Assembly: GCA_031549415.1 (NCBI GenBank)
Contig: JAVBPU010000031.1
Location: 1 to 21,899, forward strand
From: Limiplasma sp031549415
GTDB taxonomy: Bacteria > Bacillota > Clostridia > Christensenellales > Aristaeellaceae
Length of the DNA stretch: 21,899 nucleotides
Direction: 5' to 3'
Part shown: positions 8,427-14,520 of the stretch, one piece after another
How the letters are laid out: every line of letters starts with the position of its first letter
Position numbering within the stretch: the first letter of the stretch is position 1
Translations under genes and position numbers: made by a program
Notes under the pieces: generated by a model
Told to the model about the DNA's origin: nothing
Databases searched by the model: none
What the model saw: only the letters and a program-made list of their open reading frames with translations

Positions 8427-8954
8427 ATGAAAAAGATTGGCGTTTTCCTGGTCCTCCTTGCCCTGGTTGGGGCCCTTTCTACCACAGCGCTGGCCAGCGC
8501 ACCAACAGAGCCCTTTAGCCTGCGCAACGGGTATTACTGGGGCATGTCCCAAGACGAGGTTTTGAAGCTGGCGGCGGAAGAGGGCCTGGAGGATATCGTT
8601 AAACAGGATAAATGGTCTTTGAATTTTGAAAATGTTCCGGTTGGAGATTTTTCCGTATCAATGTCTCTTTCTTTTACGTATTCGGCTCTCAGCCATATTG
8701 AATATCTGTTTCCATCGTTCCCCGAGGATGATAAGATTGGGCTGGAGGAACAGTTCACTTTTCTGGTAAGAACATTAAATACTGCTTACGAACCGGTTGT
8801 AGGCGTTGTAGGAGAAACCTATACCTATGCTTCCTGGGACTTGCCTGACACCAGAATTTTTCTCGGCTCATTGCCTGATTATGAGGACGCGTCTATGGAA
8901 TTTTGGAACCTCAGCTATCATGCACGAAAAGTGGTAAATACGTCCGGTTTTTAA
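8427..8954 (+). CDS. Secreted family-A cargo protein A1, 175 aa
   Basis: First of seven tandem paralogues on the strand opposite to the phage genes. ATG 8427 is chosen because AGGAG (8414-8418) lies eight bases upstream; an in-frame GTG at 8418 overlaps that site. Residues 1-24 are a Sec signal peptide (M-K-K, a Leu/Val core, then T-A-L-A before the cut) with no lipobox Cys, so the product is exported and soluble. The mature part has the family signature P-F-S-L-R-N-G-Y-Y-W-G-M-S-x-D-E, then V-P-V-G-D, I-E-Y-x-F-P, W-D-L-P-D-T-R-I and the C-terminal N-T-S-G-F. No enzymatic motif is visible. The signature followed by alternating strands and one long helix recalls BamE/BLIP-like small domains, an unverified inference. 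The body is AT-rich compared with its own leader. Confidence 0.85.
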   Translation: MKKIGVFLVLLALVGALSTTALASAPTEPFSLRNGYYWGMSQDEVLKLAAEEGLEDIVKQDKWSLNFENVPVGDFSVSMSLSFTYSALSHIEYLFPSFPEDDKIGLEEQFTFLVRTLNTAYEPVVGVVGETYTYASWDLPDTRIFLGSLPDYEDASMEFWNLSYHARKVVNTSGF

Positions 8955-9028
8955 GTCTGTGCCTACCTGTGCCCAGCCGTATTCACCTGCGCCACCTGCG
9001 CCACCTGTGCCCAGTCGTATTCACCGGC

Positions 9029-9054
9029 GCCCAGCCGACCGGCTGGGCTTTTTT
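9029..9054 (+). terminator. Rho-independent terminator after A1
   Basis: An eight-pair stem, GCCCAGCC with GGCTGGGC around a four-base loop, is followed by six T on the plus strand. It lies 75 bases after the A1 stop and before the A2 promoter, so A1 is probably its own transcription unit. On the minus strand the same hairpin has no U tract, so it should let late phage transcripts pass. Confidence 0.85.
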
Positions 9055-9062
9055 ACGCCATG

Positions 9063-9080
9063 GCGCATCCAGCATCGTAG
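9063..9080 (+). repeat. Upstream 18-base element, copy before the A2 promoter
   Basis: One of six near-identical copies of an 18-base sequence with consensus GCGCATCCRGYGTCGTAG (other copies at 9735-9752, 9758-9775, 10427-10444, 10450-10467 and 11179-11196). This copy ends exactly 14 bases before the A2 -35 box, the same distance as the proximal copies before A3 and A4. The fixed spacing suggests a regulator-binding site. Confidence 0.6.
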
Positions 9081-9094
9081 GGCCTTGCCATCCG

Positions 9095-9123
9095 TTGCCC
9101 TCCTTGGTGAAGTGTGGTATCAT
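9095..9123 (+). promoter_or_regulatory. Promoter of island A gene A2
   Basis: TTGCCC (9095-9100), a 17-base spacer and TATCAT (9118-9123) form a -35/-10 pair almost identical to the one before A1. It is preceded by the 18-base upstream element and followed by the shared leader and AGGAG site. Confidence 0.75.
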
Positions 9124-9169
9124 GGCTTGTAGGCCACATTGAAAAACATGGAAAACAGGAGTGATCCCT

Positions 9170-9694
9170 ATGAAAAAGATTGGTGTTTTCCTGGTCCTCC
9201 TTGCCCTGGTTGGGGCCCTTTCTACCACAGCGCTGGCCAGCGCACCAACAGAGCCCTTTAGCCTGCGCAACGGGTATTACTGGGGCATGTCCCAAGACGA
9301 GGCTTTGAAACTGGCGGCGGAAGAGGGCCTGGAGGATATCACTAGTCAAGGTAAAACATATTTGAATTTTGGAAATGTTCCGGTAGGCGATTTATCTGTA
9401 CCGATGTCCCTTCTTTTTACTGAGGATTCGTCTCTCTACTATATTTCATATCGGTTTCCATCGCTCCCCCAGGACGATACGATTGGGCTGGCGGAACAGT
9501 TTGATTTTCTGGTGGCCACATTAGATAGTGCGTACGAACCGGTTGTAGGCGATGTAGGAAAGTTCTCTGGTACCTGGGACCTGCCTGACACCAGAATTTT
9601 TCTCGGGCAACTGGCTGATTCAGACGACACTTCTATGTTATTTTGGAGCATCGGCTATCTTCCACGGGAAGTCGTGAATACGTCCGGTTTTTAA
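9170..9694 (+). CDS. Secreted family-A cargo protein A2, 174 aa
   Basis: Paralogue of A1. The first 44 residues (signal peptide plus the P-F-S-L-R-N-G-Y-Y-W-G-M-S-Q-D-E signature) are identical to A1, whereas the rest differs at many positions. It is closest to A3 over the body: both share D-I-T-S-Q-G-K-T-Y-L-N-F-G-N-V-P, E-Q-F-D-F-L and R-I-F-L-G-Q-L. The C-terminus is V-V-N-T-S-G-F. ATG 9170 is set by the AGGAG eight bases upstream. It has its own promoter, and no strong terminator follows; only a seven-pair GCCCACA/TGTGGGC hairpin with a long loop (9721-9758) is seen. Exported and soluble by its signal peptide; function unknown. Confidence 0.85.
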   Translation: MKKIGVFLVLLALVGALSTTALASAPTEPFSLRNGYYWGMSQDEALKLAAEEGLEDITSQGKTYLNFGNVPVGDLSVPMSLLFTEDSSLYYISYRFPSLPQDDTIGLAEQFDFLVATLDSAYEPVVGDVGKFSGTWDLPDTRIFLGQLADSDDTSMLFWSIGYLPREVVNTSGF

Positions 9695-9734
9695 GTCTGC
9701 GCCTACCTGCGCCCAGCCATGCCCACAGGTACCC

Positions 9735-9775
9735 GCGCATCCGGTGTCGTAGTGTGGGCGCATCCAGCGTCGTAG
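9735..9775 (+). repeat. Tandem pair of 18-base upstream elements before A3
   Basis: Two copies of the 18-base element (9735-9752 and 9758-9775) start 23 bases apart. The proximal one ends 14 bases before the A3 -35 box. The same pair with the same 23-base offset occurs before A4, which suggests binding of two regulator units on nearly the same face of the helix. Confidence 0.6.
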
Positions 9776-9789
9776 GGCCTTGCCATCCG

Positions 9790-9818
9790 TTGCCCTCCTT
9801 GGTGATGTGTGGTATCAT
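9790..9818 (+). promoter_or_regulatory. Promoter of island A gene A3
   Basis: TTGCCC (9790-9795), a 17-base spacer and TATCAT (9813-9818), matching the A1 and A2 promoters and followed by the same leader. Confidence 0.75.
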
Positions 9819-9864
9819 GGCTTGTAGGCCACATTGAAAAACATGGAAAACAGGAGTGATCCCT

Positions 9865-10389
9865 ATGAAAAAGATTGGCGCTTTCCTGGTCCTCCTTGCC
9901 CTGGTTGGGGCCCTTTCTACCACAGCGCTGGCCAGCCCGCCGGCAGAGCCCTTTAGCCTGCGCAACGGGTATTACTGGGGCATGTCCCAAGACGAGGTTT
10001 TGAAGCTGGCGGCGGAGGAAGGGCTGGTGGATATCACTAGTCAAGGTAAAACATATTTGAATTTTGGAAATGTTCCGATAGGCGATTTATCCGTACCAAT
10101 GGTCCTTCTTTTTACTGAGAATTCGGCTCTCCGCTATATTGAATATCGGTTTCCATCAATCCCCGAGGACGATACGATTGCGCTGGCGGAACAGTTTGAT
10201 TTTCTGACGGCTACATTAGATAGTGCGTACGAACCGGTTGCACGCGAAATAGGAATGTTCACTAGTGTCTGGGACCTGCCTGACACCAGAATTTTTCTCG
10301 GGCAACTGCCTGATTCAGACGACACTTCTTTGTTATTTTGGAGCATCAGCTATGTTCCACTGGAATTCGTGAATACGTCCGGCTTTTAA
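9865..10389 (+). CDS. Secreted family-A cargo protein A3, 174 aa
   Basis: Paralogue with signal peptide M-K-K-I-G-A-F-L-V-L-L and cleavage expected after T-A-L-A. The family signature P-F-S-L-R-N-G-Y-Y-W-G-M-S-Q-D-E is intact, as are V-P-I-G-D, I-E-Y-R-F-P and W-D-L-P-D-T-R-I-F-L. The C-terminus is F-V-N-T-S-G-F. It is most similar to A2 across the body, so this pair is probably the most recent duplication. ATG 9865 lies eight bases after AGGAG. It has its own promoter and a pair of upstream elements. A GTGCCCA/TGGGCAC hairpin (10411-10452) follows, without a T tract. No Cys in the mature part and no recognised catalytic residues. Confidence 0.85.
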   Translation: MKKIGAFLVLLALVGALSTTALASPPAEPFSLRNGYYWGMSQDEVLKLAAEEGLVDITSQGKTYLNFGNVPIGDLSVPMVLLFTENSALRYIEYRFPSIPEDDTIALAEQFDFLTATLDSAYEPVAREIGMFTSVWDLPDTRIFLGQLPDSDDTSLLFWSISYVPLEFVNTSGF

Positions 10390-10426
10390 GTCTGTGCCCT
10401 GCGCCCAGCCGTGCCCATAGGCACCC

Positions 10427-10467
10427 ACGCATCCGGTGTCGTAGTGTGGGCACATCCGGTGTCGTAG
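10427..10467 (+). repeat. Tandem pair of 18-base upstream elements before A4
   Basis: Copies at 10427-10444 and 10450-10467, again offset by 23 bases, with the proximal one ending 14 bases before the A4 -35 box. The upstream module is kept even though the A4 -10 box has degenerated. Confidence 0.6.
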
Positions 10468-10481
10468 CCCTTTGCCATCCG

Positions 10482-10510
10482 TTGCCCCCCTTGGTGATGT
10501 GTGGCATCAT
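10482..10510 (+). promoter_or_regulatory. Promoter of A4 with degenerate -10 box
   Basis: TTGCCC (10482-10487) and a 17-base spacer lead to CATCAT (10505-10510) in place of TATCAT. Loss of the first T of the -10 box, one of its most important bases, predicts weaker transcription than for A1-A3. Confidence 0.6.
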
Positions 10511-10556
10511 GGCTTGTAGGCCACAATGAAAAACATGGAAAACAGGAGTGATCCCT

Positions 10557-11090
10557 ATGAAAAAGATTGGCGTTTTCCTGGTCCTCCTTGCCCTGGTTGG
10601 GGCCCTTTCTACCACAGCGCTGGCCAGCGCGCCAACAGAGCCCTTTAGCCTGCGCAACAGGTATTACTGGGACATGTCCAAAGACGAGGCTATAAAGCTT
10701 GCGGCGGAAGAGGGCCTAGTGAGTATCGCTAGCCAGGATGAGCGGCTTTTGATTTTTGAAAATGTTCCAGTAGGCGAATTTTCTGTAACGATGTTCCTTC
10801 GTTTTAGTGGGGATTCGGCTCTCCGCTATATTGCATATCAGTTTCCATCGTTCCCCAAGGATGATAAGACCGAGCTGGAGGAACAGTTCAATATGCTGGT
10901 GAAAACATTAAATAATGCATACAAACCGGTTGTAGGCGTTGTATGCGTTGAAAGAGAGTGCGCTGCCTTCTGGGATCTTCCTGATACCAGAATTAGTCTT
11001 AAATCATGGTATGATCCAGCCAACCGGTTTATGCAATATTGGAACATCGGCTATATTCCACGAAAAGTCATAAATACATCCGGTTTTTAA
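10557..11090 (+). CDS. Secreted family-A cargo protein A4, 177 aa
   Basis: Paralogue with the same signal peptide as A1 and A2. It differs in the otherwise invariant signature: R-N-R-Y-Y-W-D-M-S-K-D-E replaces R-N-G-Y-Y-W-G-M-S, so both conserved glycines are lost. The body is also the most divergent of A1-A4 and contains a C-V-E-R-E-C segment with two cysteines that could form a disulphide outside the cell. The C-terminus, V-I-N-T-S-G-F, is kept. With a weakened -10 box, this copy may be drifting toward a new role or decay; the frame is intact. ATG 10557 follows AGGAG by eight bases. A clear terminator follows at 11145-11169. Confidence 0.83.
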   Translation: MKKIGVFLVLLALVGALSTTALASAPTEPFSLRNRYYWDMSKDEAIKLAAEEGLVSIASQDERLLIFENVPVGEFSVTMFLRFSGDSALRYIAYQFPSFPKDDKTELEEQFNMLVKTLNNAYKPVVGVVCVERECAAFWDLPDTRISLKSWYDPANRFMQYWNIGYIPRKVINTSGF

Positions 11091-11144
11091 GTCTGCGCCA
11101 CCTGTGCGTACCTGCGCCCAGCCGTGTTCACCTGCGCCACCTGC

Positions 11145-11169
11145 GCCCAGCCGCCCGGCTGGGCTTTTT
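11145..11169 (+). terminator. Rho-independent terminator after A4
   Basis: GCCCAGCC pairs with GGCTGGGC around a four-base loop and is followed by five T on the plus strand. It has the same stem as the terminator after A1, showing that the terminator was duplicated with the cassette. A copy of the 18-base element follows at 11179-11196, here far from any promoter. Confidence 0.85.
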
Positions 11170-11209
11170 ACGTCATAGGCGCATCCAGCGTCGTAGTCTA
11201 TAGAGCAAA

Positions 11210-11233
11210 AGCGCCCGGGTTCTCCCGGGCGCT
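11210..11233. terminator. Strong GC hairpin between A4 and A5
   Basis: A ten-pair stem, AGCGCCCGGG with CCCGGGCGCT around a TTCT tetraloop. The plus-strand flank is GCATTTTC and the minus-strand flank TTTTGC, so it has a partial U tract in either direction. It could act as a weak bidirectional terminator or an RNA-stability hairpin. Confidence 0.5.
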
Positions 11234-11342
11234 GCATTTTCAATGGGAAGCCTCGTGCCTCTCTCATCCTATGAAGCCGGGCGGCAGCCCCCCCGGCCTT
11301 GTCCCTTCATCAGCGCGTTCAGCGTCCTGTCGGCCACTCCTG

Positions 11343-11371
11343 TTGCCTCCCTTGATGAAGTATGGTATCAT
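11343..11371 (+). promoter_or_regulatory. Promoter of island A genes A5-A7
   Basis: TTGCCT (11343-11348), a 17-base spacer and TATCAT (11366-11371) form a diverged copy of the A1-A4 promoter. No comparable promoter is seen before A6 or A7, so it probably drives all three. The 18-base upstream element is not next to it. Confidence 0.7.
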
Positions 11372-11419
11372 GGTTCGTAGTGCAATTTGCCAAAAACAGG
11401 AAGCAGGAGTGACCCCCCC

Positions 11420-11923
11420 ATGAAGAAAATCCGTGCTTTCGCCCTCCTCCTGGCCCTGGTCCTGGTCCTTCCCCTGGCCCTTTCCGCCACGGCCTTGGCG
11501 GCCCAGCCCTTCACCCTGCGCAACGGGTATTCCTTTGGGATGTCCCGGAGGGATGCCTTGGCACTGGGGGCCAAAGAGGGCCTGGGCGAGAATATGAGCC
11601 TGAACAAACGCTTTGTCATTTTTGAAGACGTCCCAGTGGGCGATTCCACCGCCAGGATGATCCTGGACTTTGGCCAGGGGGCGAGCCTTGGCTCCATCAT
11701 GTATCAATTTCCATCTCCCCCTAACAAGGAGGAGGCGTTGCTCGTCGCGCAGCTCCACGAGCTGGAAGAATCCATGGTCAGCGTGTACGGCCCCACTTCC
11801 AGCGTCATCGAGGACCGTTTTGTGTTCTGGCCCCTGGCGGACGTGAACATCAGCCTGCTGCTCTTGGTGAACCCGGACAATGATGAGCCGGAATGCTGCA
11901 TCATCCGCTATGAAGCCAACTAG
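11420..11923 (+). CDS. Secreted family-A cargo protein A5, 167 aa
   Basis: ATG 11420 is chosen over an ATG at 11387 because it follows AGGAGTG at normal spacing and begins the signal peptide (M-K-K-I-R-A-F-A-L-L-L-A-L, cut after T-A-L-A). The family signature is P-F-T-L-R-N-G-Y-S-F-G-M-S-R-R-D-A, followed by V-P-V-G-D and Y-Q-F-P. It then reads V-Y-G-P, a motif shared with A6 and A7 but not A1-A4, so A5-A7 form a second subgroup. Unlike its relatives it ends R-Y-E-A-N and lacks the NTSGF-type tail. GC content is high throughout, unlike the AT-rich bodies of A1-A4. Exported soluble protein of unknown function, probably co-transcribed with A6 and A7. Confidence 0.83.
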   Translation: MKKIRAFALLLALVLVLPLALSATALAAQPFTLRNGYSFGMSRRDALALGAKEGLGENMSLNKRFVIFEDVPVGDSTARMILDFGQGASLGSIMYQFPSPPNKEEALLVAQLHELEESMVSVYGPTSSVIEDRFVFWPLADVNISLLLLVNPDNDEPECCIIRYEAN

Positions 11924-12023
11924 GCGGTCCACAACGCCCGCTGCCAGGCCCTTCCTGGCCCGCATCTCCCCTGGCCCACATTTCCTCCCTCAAGCCAAAT
12001 ATGGAAAGCAGGAGTGACCCCCC

Positions 12024-13019
12024 ATGAAGAAAATTTGTGTTTTCGCCCTCCTCCTGGCCCTGGTCCTTCCCCTGGCTCCGGCCCTTTCCCCCGCCCTTTC
12101 CGCCACGGCCTTGGCTGACCAGCCCTTCACCCTGCGCAACGGGTACCATTGGGGTATGTCCAAGGCCGAGGCTATCCAGCTGGCGGAGGAGGAGGGACTG
12201 GAAGTAGTTAATGGGAAAAATCCAGAATATGTTTTTCTAAAAGATGTGCCTGTGGGCCAATATCAAACGACGATGGCCCTTGCGTTTAACGAACAAATGA
12301 CTCTCCATGTCATTAGTTATATATTCCCTGAGCCAAGGGCGGCGGACAGGGACACCCTTCTGCCGCAGTTTCATTCTTTGCGCGAAGCGCTGGTGGGCCT
12401 GTATGGCGCGATTTCCACCGAGAGCAAGAATGAATATGCCCTATGGAAGCTGCCCGACGCGGACATCTTACTCTTCCTAGTGGAAACGGAAGATGGCCAA
12501 GAGTTTGAAAGCGTTTCCGTCCTGTATTCGCAAACAGAAGAGGCGCAAAGCAGCCTTCCGGCCGCAACCCAGCCGGCCGCTTTTTCCCTGCGCAGCGGGT
12601 ATTTCTTCGGCATGTCCAAGGCGGACGCCCTGAAGCTGGCGGAGGAAGAGGGCCTTGGCCCCAACGGAAGCAAGGGCGAAAGCGTGGCCTCTTTTGAGAA
12701 TGTTCCGGTGGGCGGCTCTGCCGTGCGCATGATGCTTTCCTTTGACGCCCAGATGACCCTTGAGGCCATCACCTATGATTTTCCAGGGGTCCCCCAGGAG
12801 GACAAGGTGGGCCAGAGCCTGCAGTTCAATACGCTGATGGGTACGCTGGCCGACGTGTATGGCCCGCCGGACTCTGTGCTGGGAAATATCCATGCGCAAT
12901 GGGATCTTCCTGATGTGGAGATCAGCCTCTTGGAATCGAAGGACTACGACAACGAGGGCTTGCAATGCGGCATCGTCTCGTACCACCGGAAAGAGGCTGT
13001 GCAAAACGCCGGCTACTGA
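12024..13019 (+). CDS. Secreted two-domain family-A protein A6, 331 aa
   Basis: An in-frame fusion of two family-A domains behind one signal peptide (about residues 1-32). Domain 1 begins P-F-T-L-R-N-G-Y-H-W-G-M-S-K-A-E-A (about residue 34). Domain 2 begins F-S-L-R-S-G-Y-F-F-G-M-S-K-A-D-A (about residue 190) after a linker rich in Gln, Ser, Ala and Pro. Each has its own V-P-V-G and W-x-L-P-D segments, so both look complete. Domain 1 has no C-terminal tag, whereas the protein end is V-Q-N-A-G-Y, a degenerate version of the NTSGF tail. AGGAG precedes ATG 12024. It follows A5 by 100 bases with no visible promoter. The fusion shows the domain can work in tandem on one chain; function unknown. Confidence 0.85.
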   Translation: MKKICVFALLLALVLPLAPALSPALSATALADQPFTLRNGYHWGMSKAEAIQLAEEEGLEVVNGKNPEYVFLKDVPVGQYQTTMALAFNEQMTLHVISYIFPEPRAADRDTLLPQFHSLREALVGLYGAISTESKNEYALWKLPDADILLFLVETEDGQEFESVSVLYSQTEEAQSSLPAATQPAAFSLRSGYFFGMSKADALKLAEEEGLGPNGSKGESVASFENVPVGGSAVRMMLSFDAQMTLEAITYDFPGVPQEDKVGQSLQFNTLMGTLADVYGPPDSVLGNIHAQWDLPDVEISLLESKDYDNEGLQCGIVSYHRKEAVQNAGY

Positions 13020-13082
13020 TTCCCCTGCCGGCCCCAAAGGGTTCACCGCATTTTCCTGCCTGATGGAAAGGAGAGAGTTTCC

Positions 13083-13616
13083 ATGTCACGCTTCCTCAAG
13101 ATCCTGGCGGCCACGCTGCTGGCCCTGAGCCTTTCAGCGGTAGCCCAGGCGGATACCTTCAAATTGCGCAACGGGTATATTTGGGGGATGTTCCAAGGCC
13201 CGGCGGAGTCTCTGGCCCGAAAGGAAGGCCTTACCGAAACGGAAACAGGCTTTGAGACCCGCATTGCCGAGGGCCACCGCGTCATCGCCTATGAAAATGT
13301 GCCGGTGGGCGACGCAGAGGCCCTGATGGTGCTCCGTTTTGACCCCAACGCGATGCTACAAGCCATCTATTACCAGTTTCCCGGAACCGGCCCGGAGGAC
13401 CAAGTCCGGCGGCGGGCCCAGCACCAATCGCTGCAAAAAGCGTTGGAGGACGTGTATGGCCCGGCTTCCGATGCGATCATGGACATGGTCCGCTGGGAGC
13501 TGTCCGACACCATCATTTCCTTATCTGGCTGGACCTCGCCCGACAACAAGGATTTGACCTGCCTGACCATCCTGTATCTGCCCAGGGAATCCTTCAAGGA
13601 CACCAGCGGGTTTTAA
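13083..13616 (+). CDS. Secreted family-A cargo protein A7, 177 aa
   Basis: The most divergent paralogue, with its own signal peptide (M-S-R-F-L-K-I-L-A-A-T-L-L-A-L-S, cut after A-Q-A). The signature is F-K-L-R-N-G-Y-I-W-G-M-F-Q-G-P-A: the usual Ser after G-M is replaced by Phe and the D-E pair is lost. V-P-V-G-D, Y-Y-Q-F-P, V-Y-G-P, W-E-L-S-D and I-I-S-L are kept. The protein ends F-K-D-T-S-G-F, so the tail is conserved although the rest has drifted, which argues that the tail is under selection. AAGGAGAG precedes ATG 13083. It lies 63 bases after A6 and its stop is directly before a hairpin that separates it from the converging chaperone gene. Confidence 0.83.
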   Translation: MSRFLKILAATLLALSLSAVAQADTFKLRNGYIWGMFQGPAESLARKEGLTETETGFETRIAEGHRVIAYENVPVGDAEALMVLRFDPNAMLQAIYYQFPGTGPEDQVRRRAQHQSLQKALEDVYGPASDAIMDMVRWELSDTIISLSGWTSPDNKDLTCLTILYLPRESFKDTSGF

Positions 13617-13625
13617 CCAATGGCT

Positions 13626-13649
13626 AAGCCCAGCCACCCGGCTGGGCTT
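13626..13649. terminator. Convergent hairpin between A7 and the chaperone extension
   Basis: A ten-pair stem, AAGCCCAGCC with GGCTGGGCTT around ACCC. It sits between the A7 stop (plus strand) and the GT frameshift stop at 13672 (minus strand). Each end has only two T in its own direction, so termination would rest on stem strength. The stem core equals that of the terminators after A1 and A4. Confidence 0.6.
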
Positions 13650-13671
13650 GGGGCTACCGCGCCCCCCCTCC

Positions 13672-14339
13672 CTACCCCACCCTCTCCCCGCCGCCCCCAA
13701 AGAAGGAGACCGCGTCCACCTCTTCCTCCTCCAGGTGGTTGGGATCGTGCAGTTGGTTCCAGGCGCCAATCACCGCGCCAATTTCGTCAAAGTAGTAGTC
13801 CTCCATCAGCTCTTTTTTGCTGATGCCGATGGAAAGGCAGCTGGCAATTAGCCGTTGAAGCCAGTCGGCTTCGCCTGCTCTGCGGGTTTTAGCGCGCGGA
13901 GTTTGCCGGTCAGCGTCCGCACGCTTCCCATAAAATTTTCCAGGCCGTTGACCTCGATCCAGGCCAGGATCATCTCCATCAGGCCGTCCAGGCCCACGGC
14001 TTCATCCTGCAGGAGGGACTCCTGGGGGATGCCGGAAAGCTGGGCAAACAACGGGATCACCTGGGCGGGCACCGCCGCCACGCCCCGCAGCAGCAGCTGT
14101 ACCAGGCCGTCCTTGTCCAGGGTTTTTAGGTGGCCCAGCACCCCGCCCAGGTCCTCCCCGGGGAAGGCGGCGGCCATCAGCCGCAGGGGCAGGTCTTGCA
14201 GGGCCTCCGTGGCTTGCAAAAAGGCCCCCAGGGGCATCTTTTTGATCTCGTAGCCCCGCACCGTCACGCTCTTGGGCAGGGACATGGAAATGCTGGTGGG
14301 CTTTTCGGTCTTGCCGGATGGGTTTGCTTTGGTTTGCAT
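13672..14339 (-). CDS. Tail assembly chaperone GT, -1 frameshift product, 222 aa
   Basis: Predicted frameshifted form of the tail chaperone. In frame zero at residues 134-136 the minus strand reads GAA AAT TTT, giving the exact slippery heptamer A AAT TTT (13938-13932). Six bases further is a five-pair hairpin, AGCGT/ACGCT with loop GCGG (13925-13912). A -1 slip joins 136 residues of G to 86 residues of an open frame that ends at TAG 13674-13672. The extension reads like real protein: E-A-D-W-L-Q-R-L-I-A-S-C, then K-K-E-L-M-E-D-Y-Y-F-D-E-I-G and A-W-N-Q-L-H-D. In siphoviruses the G and GT forms together load the tape measure protein during tail assembly. Normally tape measure follows at once; here 5.5 kb of plus-strand cargo separates them. 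Confidence 0.8.
13848..14339 (-). CDS. Tail assembly chaperone G, 163 aa
   Basis: Unshifted chaperone. ATG 14339 follows GGAGG at normal spacing. The protein contains S-V-T-V-R-G-Y-E-I-K-K-M-P-L-G-A-F-L-Q-A, typical of Firmicutes chaperones that begin with a short beta strand and K-K-x-P-x-G. It continues with a helical body including L-L-R-G-V-A-A-V-P and I-L-A-W-I-E-V-N-G-L-E-N. It ends T-G-F-N-G at TAA 13850-13848. Position (after tail tube, before tape measure) and the frameshift site support the call. The gene is isolated between the two opposite-strand cargo islands and probably has its own promoter just upstream at 14368-14363. Confidence 0.85.
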   Translation of the reverse strand: MQTKANPSGKTEKPTSISMSLPKSVTVRGYEIKKMPLGAFLQATEALQDLPLRLMAAAFPGEDLGGVLGHLKTLDKDGLVQLLLRGVAAVPAQVIPLFAQLSGIPQESLLQDEAVGLDGLMEMILAWIEVNGLENFMGSVRTLTGKLRALKPAEQAKPTGFNG

Positions 14340-14362
14340 GGGGTGTCCTCCAATTTTCTTTC

Positions 14363-14399
14363 ATTATAGATACTATATAAAAAGCCCAACCTGGTTGGG
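14363..14399 (-). promoter_or_regulatory. Minus-strand terminator followed by promoter, upstream of the chaperone gene
   Basis: Read on the minus strand, a seven-pair stem CCCAACC/GGTTGGG (14399-14385) with a one-base loop is followed by C and five T, which looks like a terminator. Immediately after it comes a perfect TATAAT (14368-14363), 24 bases before the chaperone ATG. The -35 region is weak (for example GTTGGG at 16 bases). Together they would end RNA from the tail tube side and restart transcription for the chaperone and tail genes. The one-base loop is too small as drawn, so a few pairs near it must open. Confidence 0.5.
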
Positions 14400-14415
14400 T
14401 TGGCGCTTTGATCGC

Positions 14416-14444
14416 TTGCGTTACACTTTCCTGCATGGTACAAT
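14416..14444 (+). promoter_or_regulatory. Promoter of island B
   Basis: TTGCGT (14416-14421), exactly 17 bases, then TACAAT (14439-14444). It faces away from the minus-strand promoter 70 bases to the left. The AAAGGAG ribosome site of the first island B gene lies about 65 bases downstream. No further promoter is seen before the later genes of the island. Confidence 0.6.
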
Positions 14445-14520
14445 TTGAACAAATCAATCCGGCTGGCCGCCAAATCGTCCAAATCATACAAACAATCAAA
14501 ATGATACAAAGGAGAAACCT

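Noticed and set aside
8427..13616. Family A as lipoproteins
   Set aside because: There is no Cys at or near the predicted signal peptide cut sites; cleavage follows A-L-A or A-Q-A, typical for ordinary Sec export.
13521..13769. An 82-codon minus-strand frame downstream of the chaperone
   Set aside because: It has Arg/Gly/Trp-rich noise and runs into A7. The -1 frame in the same place (ending at 13672) gives a convincing chaperone extension instead.
13848..13911. CTA AAA CCC as the chaperone frameshift site
   Set aside because: It does not meet the X XXY YYZ rule because re-pairing at CCC fails; the exact A AAT TTT heptamer upstream explains the -1 frame better.
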